From an uncultured Methanomassiliicoccaceae archaeon (GTDB taxonomy: Archaea; Thermoplasmatota; Thermoplasmata; Methanomassiliicoccales; Methanomethylophilaceae): DNA of 64,000 nucleotides. Below are positions 50,910 through 58,839 of the stretch, one piece after another; positions within the stretch are counted from its first letter, which is position 1, and the number at the start of each line of letters is the position of its first letter. The position numbers were made by a program, and so were the translations under genes. The stretch covers positions 124,001-188,000 of the forward strand of contig CAJJJM010000001.1 of the NCBI GenBank assembly GCA_905187815.1, written 5' to 3'. Under the pieces are notes generated by a model that saw nothing but the letters and a program-made list of their open reading frames with translations, did not search any database and had not been told where the DNA came from.

Positions 50910-52364
50910 TCACTCCCACTCGGTGATGTTTGTCTTATCGTTGCAGAGGTCCTTGACCACGTCGCGATGGAACACCGGGTCTTCCACGCCTGCGTCCTCC
51001 TGCTCCCTCCAGTCCTTGTAGGCCCTGAAGACGAACTTGCTCAGGTAGAACACGACGATCATGTTGACGGCACCCATGGCTGCCATGAACGTGTCGCAGA
51101 TGGTCTCCATCTGTCCGGTGCTGATGACACAGGACAGGAACGCCACGGCGATGACCAGGACACGGACCGCGAAGACGAATCCCTTGCTGTCCTTGATGAA
51201 CCTGATGTTGGACTCGCTCATGGTGTAGTATCCGATCAGGCTGGTGAACGCGAACAGCAGCAGGAAGATCGAGATGATGATCGGTCCCGCCTCTCCGAGG
51301 AATGTGGCCTCGGCGATGTTCTGCACGAGGGTCGCGTTTCCTACGTCGGTGACTCCCTCGTTGAACACGTTGATGATCTGGTCGTACGTGCCCGAGGAGA
51401 GGATGACGAACGCTGTGAAAGAACAGACGATCAGGGTGTCGACGATGGTTCCGAAGGACTGGATCATACCCTGCTTGACAGGGTGCTTGACATCCGCGGT
51501 TCCGGCGATGTTGGCGATGGAACCGAGACCCGCCTCGTTGGAGAACACTCCGCGCTTGAGACCCATCATCATGACGGTTCCCAGCGCACCTCCGCCGATG
51601 GACTGGATTCCGAATGCGTTCTCGAAGATCATCTCCACGGCATGGACGACTCCGTCGATGTTGCAGCAGACGATGATGATGCAGAAGACGAACCAGGCGA
51701 GGGCCATGATGGGGACGAGCTTGGTGGAGAAGACCGCGATCCTCTTGAGGCCACCGAAGATGATGATGGCAGCGGCGAGGGCGATTATGGCACCGAAGAT
51801 GATCGTTCCGTTCTCGAGTCCGAGATACTGGCTGAAGGCGCTGTCCAGCGCTGTGGCGGAGTTCGTCGCCTGGACGCCGACGAATCCGATTCCGAACGTG
51901 ATGATGATGAGGACCGCGAGAAGGACGGCCAGGGGGCGACTTCCGACACCCTTGAGGGCGTAGTAGGCAGGTCCGCTGTGGTACTGTCCATCGGACTTCT
52001 TCTCTTTGAACATCTGGGAGAGGGTGGATTCCATGAAACTGCTGGCGGATCCGATGATTGCGAAGATCCACATCCAGAACACGGCTCCGGGACCTCCGAC
52101 GACGATGGCGCTGGCGACTCCGGCGATGTTCCCGACGCCCACACGGGCGCCGAGGCCGATACAGAAAGCTTCGAACGACGATACTGTGTGGCTGTGTTTG
52201 CCTTCCTTTGTTCCGGACAGAGCAAGCTTCGATGTCTTGTGTATCCTGAAAATCGGGAGACCTTTCAGCCTAATCATGAAATAGATACCGAGGCCGACCA
52301 GGAACACGAACGCTACATACCATACATACGTGTTGACGGTCCCGATAGCGGCTGCAAAATCCAT
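50910..52364 (-). CDS. Alanine/glycine:cation symporter (AGCS) family protein
   Basis: A 484-residue, 11-span amino acid:Na+ symporter. AFCIGLGARVGVGNIAGVASAIVVGGPGAVFW near residues 65-95 is the AGCS signature (split here: GARVGVGNIAGV then GGPGAVFWMW), and GLKRGVFSNEAGLGSIANIA near 290 is the second. Start MDFAAAIGTVNTYVW at 52364; the longer frame to 52466 overlaps the tRNA-Val gene and is rejected. The substrate is probably alanine or glycine. Confidence 0.92.
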   Translation of the reverse strand: MDFAAAIGTVNTYVWYVAFVFLVGLGIYFMIRLKGLPIFRIHKTSKLALSGTKEGKHSHTVSSFEAFCIGLGARVGVGNIAGVASAIVVGGPGAVFWMWIFAIIGSASSFMESTLSQMFKEKKSDGQYHSGPAYYALKGVGSRPLAVLLAVLIIITFGIGFVGVQATNSATALDSAFSQYLGLENGTIIFGAIIALAAAIIIFGGLKRIAVFSTKLVPIMALAWFVFCIIIVCCNIDGVVHAVEMIFENAFGIQSIGGGALGTVMMMGLKRGVFSNEAGLGSIANIAGTADVKHPVKQGMIQSFGTIVDTLIVCSFTAFVILSSGTYDQIINVFNEGVTDVGNATLVQNIAEATFLGEAGPIIISIFLLLFAFTSLIGYYTMSESNIRFIKDSKGFVFAVRVLVIAVAFLSCVISTGQMETICDTFMAAMGAVNMIVVFYLSKFVFRAYKDWREQEDAGVEDPVFHRDVVKDLCNDKTNITEWE

Positions 52365-52429
52365 AGATATCAAATCCCGAACGAGCGCAAAATGAACGAT
52401 GCGATCGTAGTTGAGAAAATAGAAGCTGG

Positions 52430-52502
52430 TGGGCCCGGCCGGATTTGAACCGGCGACCTCCGCCATGTCAAGGCGACGTCATAACCCCTAGACCACGAGC
52501 CC
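52430..52502 (-). tRNA. tRNA-Val (GAC)
   Basis: On the reverse strand GGGCTCG pairs with CGGGCCC including one T-G pair. The anticodon loop TTGACAT gives GAC; the T arm is GCCGG-TTCAAAT-CCGGC. Discriminator A is at 52430 and CCA at 52427-52429. AGATATAAG near 52530 on the same strand is a likely TATA box. Confidence 0.95.
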
Positions 52503-52734
52503 AGCATAGGGCATGATATCCTTCCTGTTCTTATATCTTTTGGCTCGACCATCGATATATTACGGAGCGTGGAGGAGGTCTATGTAGGAGATTATTGGAT
52601 GAATGAGCATCTAAACGCCGATGACCCCATCAGATGCACGCTTAGCTTCTACTAGTTCCGAGTATGTTATATATTTGTCCATAAGAGGGGACGTTTTACG
52701 CGACTTCAAATACGGAGAAGGTCTCGGGAACCTC

Positions 52735-53718
52735 ATGATCACGCTGGGGATCGAGGGTACCGCCCACACGCTGGGCGTGGGGATAGTCGACGACGACTGC
52801 AACGTCCTCGCCAATGAGTTGGACATGTTCCGTCCCAAGGAAGGCGGGCTCCATCCCAGGGAGGCGGCGAACCACCATTCCGATGTCGTCTCCCGCATCA
52901 TCCGCGAAGCGGTGGACAAGGCAGGCATCAGCCTCTCCGACGTCGGCCTGGTGTCTTTCTCGATGGGCCCCGGCCTCGGCCCCTGTCTCCGTGTGGCCGG
53001 CACCGCCGCCAGGGCGCTGTCGTGCTCTCTCGGGGTCCCGATAGTCGGTGTGAACCATTGCGTCGCACATGTGGAGATCGGCCGCGCACAGTGCGGCTGC
53101 GATGATCCCGCGCTGCTCTACGCGTCAGGCGGCAACACCCAGGTCATCGCCTTCGCGGAGGGCCGCTATAGGATCTTCGGCGAGACGCAGGACATCGGGG
53201 TCGGCAACATGCTCGACAAGCTCGGCAGGGAGCTCGGGATGGGATTCTACGCGGGGCCGGTGTTCGAGAAGCTTGCGAAGGACGGGGACCGCTACTATCC
53301 GCTGCCCTACTCGGTGAAGGGGATGGACGTGTCGTTCTCGGGCCTCATGACCGCCGCCGTGGCTCTGAGAAAGAAGGGCGTTCCGCTGGAGGATATCGCC
53401 CTGTCAGTGCAGGAGACCGCGTTCGCGATGCTGACCGAGGTCACCGAGAGGGCGATGGCGCACATAGGGAAGGACGAGGTCCTGCTCGGCGGAGGGGTGG
53501 CCCAGAATAACCGCCTGAGGGACATGGTCGCCGACATGGCGCATGCCCGTGGTGCGGAGATGTACGTGCCGGACCGCAGGTTCTGCATGGACAACGGCGC
53601 CATGATCGCATGGCTCGGTGCGGAGATGTACAATTCCGGCGTAAGGATGGATGTGGCGGAGACCGCGGTTCGCCAGAGGTTCAGGACGGACGAAGTGGAG
53701 GTCACCTGGCGGAGCTGA
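52735..53718 (+). CDS. kae1: tRNA threonylcarbamoyladenosine synthase Kae1/TsaD
   Basis: A 327-residue ASKHA-fold subunit of the KEOPS complex, which makes t6A37 in ANN-decoding tRNAs. GIEGTAHTLGVG is the opening, NHCVAHVEIG near residue 108 carries the metal-binding His pair, SGGNTQV near 140 binds nucleotide, and QNNRLRDM and DNGAMIAWLG are C-terminal motifs. Unlike in some archaea it is not fused to the Bud32 kinase. TCAAATAC about 27 bases upstream supports the start at 52735. The 3' end overlaps the convergent DHH gene by 17 bases. Confidence 0.94.
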   Translation: MITLGIEGTAHTLGVGIVDDDCNVLANELDMFRPKEGGLHPREAANHHSDVVSRIIREAVDKAGISLSDVGLVSFSMGPGLGPCLRVAGTAARALSCSLGVPIVGVNHCVAHVEIGRAQCGCDDPALLYASGGNTQVIAFAEGRYRIFGETQDIGVGNMLDKLGRELGMGFYAGPVFEKLAKDGDRYYPLPYSVKGMDVSFSGLMTAAVALRKKGVPLEDIALSVQETAFAMLTEVTERAMAHIGKDEVLLGGGVAQNNRLRDMVADMAHARGAEMYVPDRRFCMDNGAMIAWLGAEMYNSGVRMDVAETAVRQRFRTDEVEVTWRS

Positions 53719-55048
53719 TCTGCTCGCCGATGATTCTGTCCAGGTTCTGAAGGAACTCGTCCACCTTGTCCAGCGGTACCGATCCGCCTGCGGCGATCTT
53801 GTGTCCGCCGCCCTGTCCGCCCACGGAGGCGCAGGCCTCCCTCATGGCCTTGGCGAGGTCGACCCCTCTGTCCAGCTGGCACCACATGCCTCTCGAGGAC
53901 AGGTTGACCGGGTCGTTCGACTTGTTCATGCCGATGGTGGGCTTCGTGTGGTCGCCTATGGACTGCATCGAGATGCCGCAGAGCATGCCCGTGAACCCGG
54001 AATCCGTGGAATCGAACCACTGTATGTGCTCCATCTGGTTCAGGCCTCTGGAATCCAGCTCGACCATGCTCTCGACGACGGCCTTGGATGATTCCTGGTT
54101 CTGCCTGGCGCCTTCCTGTATGCATCTCTCGTCGCCCATGCCGGCGGCGATCCCCACGCCTCCGATGCCCGAGCGTCCGCAGTTGTTCAGGATGGCAGAG
54201 AGGTACTCCGCATCCATCTTCATGCCCTTCAGGTAGTACCTGTCGCGGGCGATCTCGTTCATCGATGAGAGCTGCACCCCCTGCTCGGTGAGCTTGATGG
54301 CGATGAGGGACGAGAGCCTCCTGCGCTCCTCCTCGGTGAGGTCCATGAACGTCTTGCCATTCTCGATCCCCGCGTCGGACATCAGCTTGGCCACGCCGTC
54401 GACGTTGCCGCTGACGCCGCGTATGTACGGGTCCGTTATCAGGAACAGCTCGGTCTGGAGGTCTCCGGAAGGTATGAGGGAGCCCTGCATCCTCTCGATG
54501 TAGCCCCTCTTCGTCCCCTCCTCGAGGAGGTACGTGTTCAGCCCGGAGAGCCCGTTGATGTGCTGCCTATCCCCCGCGATGCCGGCGAAGGCGATCTGCA
54601 CCAGGTCCCAGTTGTTCTCGTCCATGGTGACAGCGAACAGCAGGCACATCGTGGCGCCGCATCCCGACGTCATGCCGTCGATCCCGTAGAGGTGCGGGTT
54701 GGCGTAGCAGACCCTCTTCGCCTCGGAGATTATCGTGTGGTGATCGAGGACCACAACATCCTGCTCCAGCTGGTCCAGCTGGTCGATGTACGACGCCCCG
54801 AGGTCCGAGATGATGATGCAGTCCGCCTTGGTGTTGCGGATGACCTCCATGTTGTAGTCGTTCAGCGTCGTGAAGAGCGTGACGCGGAACTCCTTCCCCG
54901 CTCTGAGCAGCGTCTTGGCGAGGATGGCCGCGGACGACACACCGTCCGCATCGTAGTGGGAGTATACCTGGATGAAGTCATGGCCGCGGACTATGTCCGC
55001 GGCTGTAGAAAGAGTGGTAAGGAGTTTTGAAGGTACCTTGTCCTCCAT
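53702..55048 (-). CDS. RecJ-like DHH-family exonuclease
   Basis: A 448-residue phosphoesterase. Motif I is SHYDADGVSSAAIL near residues 29-42, motif II/III VVVLDHHTIIS near 104, and the DHHA1 part ends with GGQGGGHKIAAGG near 420. Archaeal RecJ-like proteins (GAN and relatives) act on single-stranded DNA or RNA, and some join the CMG helicase through GINS. The start at 55048 follows rps15 by five bases; the longer frame to 55438 runs antisense-free over rps15 in another frame and is rejected. The rps15-recJ order is common in Euryarchaeota. Confidence 0.9.
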   Translation of the reverse strand: MEDKVPSKLLTTLSTAADIVRGHDFIQVYSHYDADGVSSAAILAKTLLRAGKEFRVTLFTTLNDYNMEVIRNTKADCIIISDLGASYIDQLDQLEQDVVVLDHHTIISEAKRVCYANPHLYGIDGMTSGCGATMCLLFAVTMDENNWDLVQIAFAGIAGDRQHINGLSGLNTYLLEEGTKRGYIERMQGSLIPSGDLQTELFLITDPYIRGVSGNVDGVAKLMSDAGIENGKTFMDLTEEERRRLSSLIAIKLTEQGVQLSSMNEIARDRYYLKGMKMDAEYLSAILNNCGRSGIGGVGIAAGMGDERCIQEGARQNQESSKAVVESMVELDSRGLNQMEHIQWFDSTDSGFTGMLCGISMQSIGDHTKPTIGMNKSNDPVNLSSRGMWCQLDRGVDLAKAMREACASVGGQGGGHKIAAGGSVPLDKVDEFLQNLDRIIGEQISSAR

Positions 55049-55053
55049 GGGAC

Positions 55054-55509
55054 TCACTTGAGCATGAGTTCCGCGTTGCTGAGACTGTACTTCCAGTCTG
55101 CGGGAAGGACACCGTTCCTCTTGTAGTAGCGCTCGAGCCTCCTGATCTTTGCCTCGATCATGTTGAGACCCCTCCTGTTGGAGACATCTCCCCTGTTGTC
55201 CCTGAGGTGGACGTTCAGGTCGATGGCGCGCCTCATGAGGTTGGCCAGGTCCTCGGGGAGGGATCCTGCGACTCCCTTCTCCTCCATGATCTGGGTGATG
55301 GTCTTGCCGGTGGCGAGCTTGACGTTGGGGACACCGTACTGGTCCCTGAGAACAAGTCCGATCCTGGCGGAGACCATTCCGTCCTTCGCGAGCTTCACGA
55401 TGAGGTCCTCTATCTCGGTGGCGTTGAGAGGAACCCATGCGGGGTTCTCGGAAATCATGGGGCGTTTGGAACAGGATTTGCCCTTCCTTCTTGTGTGCAT
55501 TCTTGCCAT
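55054..55509 (-). CDS. rps15: 30S ribosomal protein S15 (archaeal type)
   Basis: A 151-residue protein: MARMHTRRKGKSCSKRP at the start is the archaeal N-terminal extension, and HLRDNRGDVSNRRGLNMIEAK followed by RRLERYYKR is the conserved S15 core. GGAGG at 55518-55522 precedes the ATG by eight bases. CCTTTTAAAT on the reverse strand at 55571-55580 is its probable TATA box, inside the 3' end of the Nudix frame. Confidence 0.95.
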   Translation of the reverse strand: MARMHTRRKGKSCSKRPMISENPAWVPLNATEIEDLIVKLAKDGMVSARIGLVLRDQYGVPNVKLATGKTITQIMEEKGVAGSLPEDLANLMRRAIDLNVHLRDNRGDVSNRRGLNMIEAKIRRLERYYKRNGVLPADWKYSLSNAELMLK

Positions 55510-55532
55510 AGTCTGATCCTCCGAATCATATC

Positions 55533-55976
55533 CTAGGCGGCGAGGCTGAGGCTTGCGATGCGGATAGAGTATTTAAAAGGTCTTATGGGAGCGCGGACGC
55601 GCGTGACCCATCGGCGGGAGGGGGCTCTAACGCGGGAGTCCACGACGGATTTGGCCCATGGGATCGTGTCCAGGTACTCCTCGCGGTCGAACGAGAGCTG
55701 TTCGGGCAGCTCGGAGAACAGGCGGGACTCCATCTCGCTGTCGTCCCTCACCTTACGCCCCAGCACCGCCGCGCAGACGTCGCAGTACCCAATGTCGCGC
55801 GTCTCTAGGATCTCCACCTCGTACCCGGCCTCCTCCAGGAACTCGCGGGCCGCCGCCTGGGCGGACGTCTCGCCTTCCTCCACGTGCCCTCCGGGCATCT
55901 CCCACCCGTTGCGGCGACTGTGCCAGACCATCAGGAAACGGTCCCCAGAGAACGCCACAGCGTACGCCGTCCTCAT
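55533..55976 (-). CDS. Nudix hydrolase with abnormal C-terminal tail
   Basis: A 147-codon frame with a complete Nudix box, GGHVEEGETSAQAAAREFLEEAG at residues 29-51 (GX5EX7REUXEEXGU, given here by its ends GGHVEEGE and REFLEEAG). It hydrolyses nucleoside diphosphate derivatives; the substrate is open. After about residue 108 (IPWAKSVVDS) the sequence is Arg- and Ser-rich, crosses the rps15 TATA box and ends with TAG, unlike the TGA/TAA stops of other genes. The tail looks non-native, as if the original stop was lost. Its ATG overlaps the flpA stop. Confidence 0.8.
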   Translation of the reverse strand: MRTAYAVAFSGDRFLMVWHSRRNGWEMPGGHVEEGETSAQAAAREFLEEAGYEVEILETRDIGYCDVCAAVLGRKVRDDSEMESRLFSELPEQLSFDREEYLDTIPWAKSVVDSRVRAPSRRWVTRVRAPIRPFKYSIRIASLSLAA

Positions 55977-56638
55977 CCTCGCCGCCTCTCGAAAACGATC
56001 ATCTCATGCGCCTTCTCGTACGGCTCCAGCGGACGTGCGTCGACGATGTGGAAACCCCTGTCCCTGATGCGCGCCTCCGTGTCGGCGAACACCTTCTCCG
56101 GAGCGGCGGTGACGTCCTCGGAGCGGGCCTTCACCGCAACCATGCCGTACGTCGCGCCGAAGGCGTCCATGTTGTCGCAGATGATGTCCGCCTGCCTCTT
56201 CTGGGCCACATCCTGGTAGACCACGTCGACTGAGCCGGCGAACACAGAGTACTCCTGAGGCTTCGTAGCGTCGCCCAGGATGGGGATCATCTGCGGCCTG
56301 TCCTCGCAGGTCTTCACGAGGTCCCTGAACATCCTCTGGGCGAATTCCACGCAGTACACCTTCCCGTCGGAGCATATGTCCGCCACATGCGATGCGGTGG
56401 TGCCGCTGGACGCCCCCAGATAGAGGACGCTGCTGTCCGCTCTGAACGGGAACGCGGTCCCTCCGACCGACAGGTATGCCCCCAGCTTGCTCCTGCGCGG
56501 ATCCCACTCCCGCATCTCCATCCCGGACGAGCGGACCAGCCTCTCGCCGTAGACCCTCTTCCCGGGGCAGGACGACACTGTGTATAGGCGACCCCTCTCG
56601 GAGAACACCCTGCCGGACGTGAAACCCAAAGCATCCAT
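55973..56638 (-). CDS. flpA: Fibrillarin-like rRNA/tRNA 2'-O-methyltransferase
   Basis: A 221-residue methyltransferase of the C/D box sRNP. The SAM motif is VLYLGASSGTTASHVADI near residue 72, followed by VYCVEFAQRMFRDL, ILGDATKP and VDVVYQDVAQKRQADI. The start at 56638 (MDALGFTSGRV) is the only reasonable ATG; a much longer frame to 57919 runs antisense over the NAD kinase gene. nop5, its usual partner, is not adjacent; a Nudix gene follows with an ATGA overlap. Confidence 0.94.
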   Translation of the reverse strand: MDALGFTSGRVFSERGRLYTVSSCPGKRVYGERLVRSSGMEMREWDPRRSKLGAYLSVGGTAFPFRADSSVLYLGASSGTTASHVADICSDGKVYCVEFAQRMFRDLVKTCEDRPQMIPILGDATKPQEYSVFAGSVDVVYQDVAQKRQADIICDNMDAFGATYGMVAVKARSEDVTAAPEKVFADTEARIRDRGFHIVDARPLEPYEKAHEMIVFERRRG

Positions 56639-56660
56639 GATGGTGAGCCATCGAACATCG

Positions 56661-56670
56661 CATATAAAAT
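56661..56670 (+). promoter_or_regulatory. TATA box that decides the NAD kinase start
   Basis: CATATAAAAT lies about 27 bases before the ATG at 56693. Because the alternative ATG at 56669 sits inside this box, the box supports a leaderless mRNA starting at or near 56693. The 54-base gap to flpA also contains the divergent flpA start region. Confidence 0.6.
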
Positions 56671-56692
56671 GGGAAATACCATCCCCCGGGAC

Positions 56693-58300
56693 ATGATCAC
56701 GATGGAAACCCTTTCGGGCATCGCCGATGCGGTACAGGCCGCCATCGAGAAGATCCCGAACTCCAGGTGCAAGGGCGAGGAGGTCTGCATGGGCGCCGAC
56801 GGGACGCCCACCTCGCAGATAGACAAGGTGGCCGAGAACGCCGCACTGATGCACATCCAGTCTAACCGCATCCCGCTGAACATCCTCAGCGAGGAGATCG
56901 GCTTCGTGGACAATGGTGCTGAGGAGACCCTCGTCATGGATCCGATAGACGGGACGTCCAACGCCATCGCGGGGATACCGTACTTCACGATCTCCCTGGC
57001 GGTCGGCACGTCCAAGCTGTCGGACATCCGTCTCGGCTATCTCAGGAACCCTGTCACGGGGGACGTCTACACCGCGGAGAAGGGGAAGGGTGCCTTCAAG
57101 AACGGCTGTCCGATCCACGTCAGGAAGGCCGTGATGGACGACCTGTTCGTCATGATCTACATGGGCAACGGGGCCCATCCTGACGCGTTCGCCCTCGCCA
57201 AGCGCGTGAAGTCCTCCCGCTCCCTGGGATGCGCATCCTTGGAGATGGCCATCGTCGGTGAGGGGGAGGCCGACGGATTCCTGATGAAGTCCGAGAAGTA
57301 CACCCGTGCCATCAGAATCGTGGACATCGCCGCGAGCACCATCATCCTCAGGGAGGCCGGGGGAGAGGTCTACGACCTCGAGGGCAACGTACTGGACATG
57401 CCGTTCGATCTGGAGCACAGGTCCAACTTCATCGCCGTCGGGGACATGAGTGTCTACAACCTGATCATCACCCAGAGGGAGACCCTCGGCGAGCACAGGT
57501 ACGGAGTCTACACCAACAGGCACGTCAGGAACGCGGTGAAGTACACGCAGGAGGTCATCGACGCCCTGCAGGGCCAGACGTACTTCGTGGACTCGGACAT
57601 AGCCGAGGTGATGGGGATCCCCGGGATGCCTCTCGCCGACATGGACGTCGACATCGTGATCGTGGTCGGAGGCGACGGGACGCTCCTCAGGGCCCTCCAG
57701 CACACCGATGCCAAGGTCATAGGCATCAACGGTGGCAGCGTCGGGTTCCTCGCCGAGATCGATCACGACCACATCAAGGAGGGGATCGACCGCCTGCTCA
57801 GGGAGGACTACATCGTGGAGACCAGGTTCAGGCTGAACTGCTGGTACAACGGGCAGTATCTCACACCCTCCGTGAACGAAGCCGTGGTTCACACGGCATC
57901 CGTCGCCAAGATCAGGCACTTCAGGGTCTACATCGACGACGTCCTGGCATCCGAGCTGAGGGCGGACGGACTCATCATATCGACCCCCACCGGGTCCACA
58001 TGCTATGCCATGAGCCTCGGGGCCCCTTATATGGATCCCAAGGTGAAGGCGCTGATGGTCGTCCCGATGGCCGCATACAAGTTCAACTCCCGTCCGTTCA
58101 TCGTGCCGGCAACATCCAAGATTACCGTGGAGAACGTCCTGGACAAGGAGTGCCTCATAGTCCTCGACGGACAGGAGGAGTTCAAGATGGACGGGTGCTC
58201 GAAGGTGGACTTCATGCTATCCGACCGTAAGGCCAGGTTCATACGCTACGACACCGACTTCTACTCAAGGGTGAGGGACAAGCTGGTGAACACCCTATGA
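56693..58300 (+). CDS. Bifunctional NADP phosphatase/NAD kinase
   Basis: A 535-residue fusion. Residues 1-260 are an inositol monophosphatase-like domain with SEEIG (66-70), DPIDGTSN (83-90) and the metal ligand Asp211 in RIVDIAAST. Residues 268-535 are an NAD kinase with VGGDGTLLRAL (325-335), NGGSVGFLAEI (346-356) and STPTGSTCYAMSLGAP near 430. The same fusion is known from Methanocaldococcus jannaschii (MJ0917), where the two activities oppose each other and set the NADP level. The start is chosen from the TATA box. JAMM gene overlaps the stop by ATGA. Confidence 0.93.
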   Translation: MITMETLSGIADAVQAAIEKIPNSRCKGEEVCMGADGTPTSQIDKVAENAALMHIQSNRIPLNILSEEIGFVDNGAEETLVMDPIDGTSNAIAGIPYFTISLAVGTSKLSDIRLGYLRNPVTGDVYTAEKGKGAFKNGCPIHVRKAVMDDLFVMIYMGNGAHPDAFALAKRVKSSRSLGCASLEMAIVGEGEADGFLMKSEKYTRAIRIVDIAASTIILREAGGEVYDLEGNVLDMPFDLEHRSNFIAVGDMSVYNLIITQRETLGEHRYGVYTNRHVRNAVKYTQEVIDALQGQTYFVDSDIAEVMGIPGMPLADMDVDIVIVVGGDGTLLRALQHTDAKVIGINGGSVGFLAEIDHDHIKEGIDRLLREDYIVETRFRLNCWYNGQYLTPSVNEAVVHTASVAKIRHFRVYIDDVLASELRADGLIISTPTGSTCYAMSLGAPYMDPKVKALMVVPMAAYKFNSRPFIVPATSKITVENVLDKECLIVLDGQEEFKMDGCSKVDFMLSDRKARFIRYDTDFYSRVRDKLVNTL

Positions 58301-58839
58301 ACCGCATCAGGGGGGTGGATATCGACTTCATCGACGGATTCAACGCCGCCGCCAGGTCGACGTATCCCGACGAGTTCCTGTGCATGACGAGGGAGATAGA
58401 TGGGGTGATCTCGGAGATGATCCTGCTGCCGGGGACGGTGTACGGCGACAGCCACAGCTTCCTCAACCAGTGGATGGAGCCGATAGACTACAGCATAGCC
58501 GGGTCCGCCCATTCCCACCCGGGATACTCCAACGAGCCGTCGGAGGCGGACAAGGAGTTCTTCAGCAACACCGGCGGGATCCATTTCATCACCTGCCAGC
58601 CGTACGACAGGAGGAGCTGGAGGGCGTACGACTCCCGCGGGGAGCCCGTCGATATAGAAGTGATATTCCGAGGTCAGAGGGCCTTGAGGCACTCATCGAC
58701 CAGGTCCCCCGCGATCTCGACGAGGCCGATGACATATGCCCTGTCCTTGGACTCGGCTACGATCTCGATGGCGGGCCCGGGAGTCTTGATTAGACGCACC
58801 AGGAACCATCCGCCCTCCAGGTCGACCCTCCAGGCGTAG
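58297..58839 (+). CDS. JAMM/MPN+ metalloprotease with run-on C-terminus
   Basis: An isopeptidase-like enzyme. Zinc motif: REIDGVISEM supplies Glu near residue 33, and SAHSHPGYSNEPSEADKEFF near 70-90 holds HxHP and SxxD. Archaeal JAMM proteins of about 125 residues remove ubiquitin-like SAMP tags or trim sulfur carriers. Here the family part ends near DIEVIFRG (residue 126), but the frame continues 54 codons to TAG at 58837-58839, fully antisense to the 3' end of the next gene. The tail is probably non-native. The start overlaps the NAD kinase stop. Confidence 0.82.
   Translation: MNRIRGVDIDFIDGFNAAARSTYPDEFLCMTREIDGVISEMILLPGTVYGDSHSFLNQWMEPIDYSIAGSAHSHPGYSNEPSEADKEFFSNTGGIHFITCQPYDRRSWRAYDSRGEPVDIEVIFRGQRALRHSSTRSPAISTRPMTYALSLDSATISMAGPGVLIRRTRNHPPSRSTLQA

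Noticed and set aside
55973..57919. A 648-codon frame extending flpA far upstream
   Set aside because: The added part is antisense to the NAD kinase fusion. Fibrillarin homology begins at the ATG at 56638, and length is then normal.
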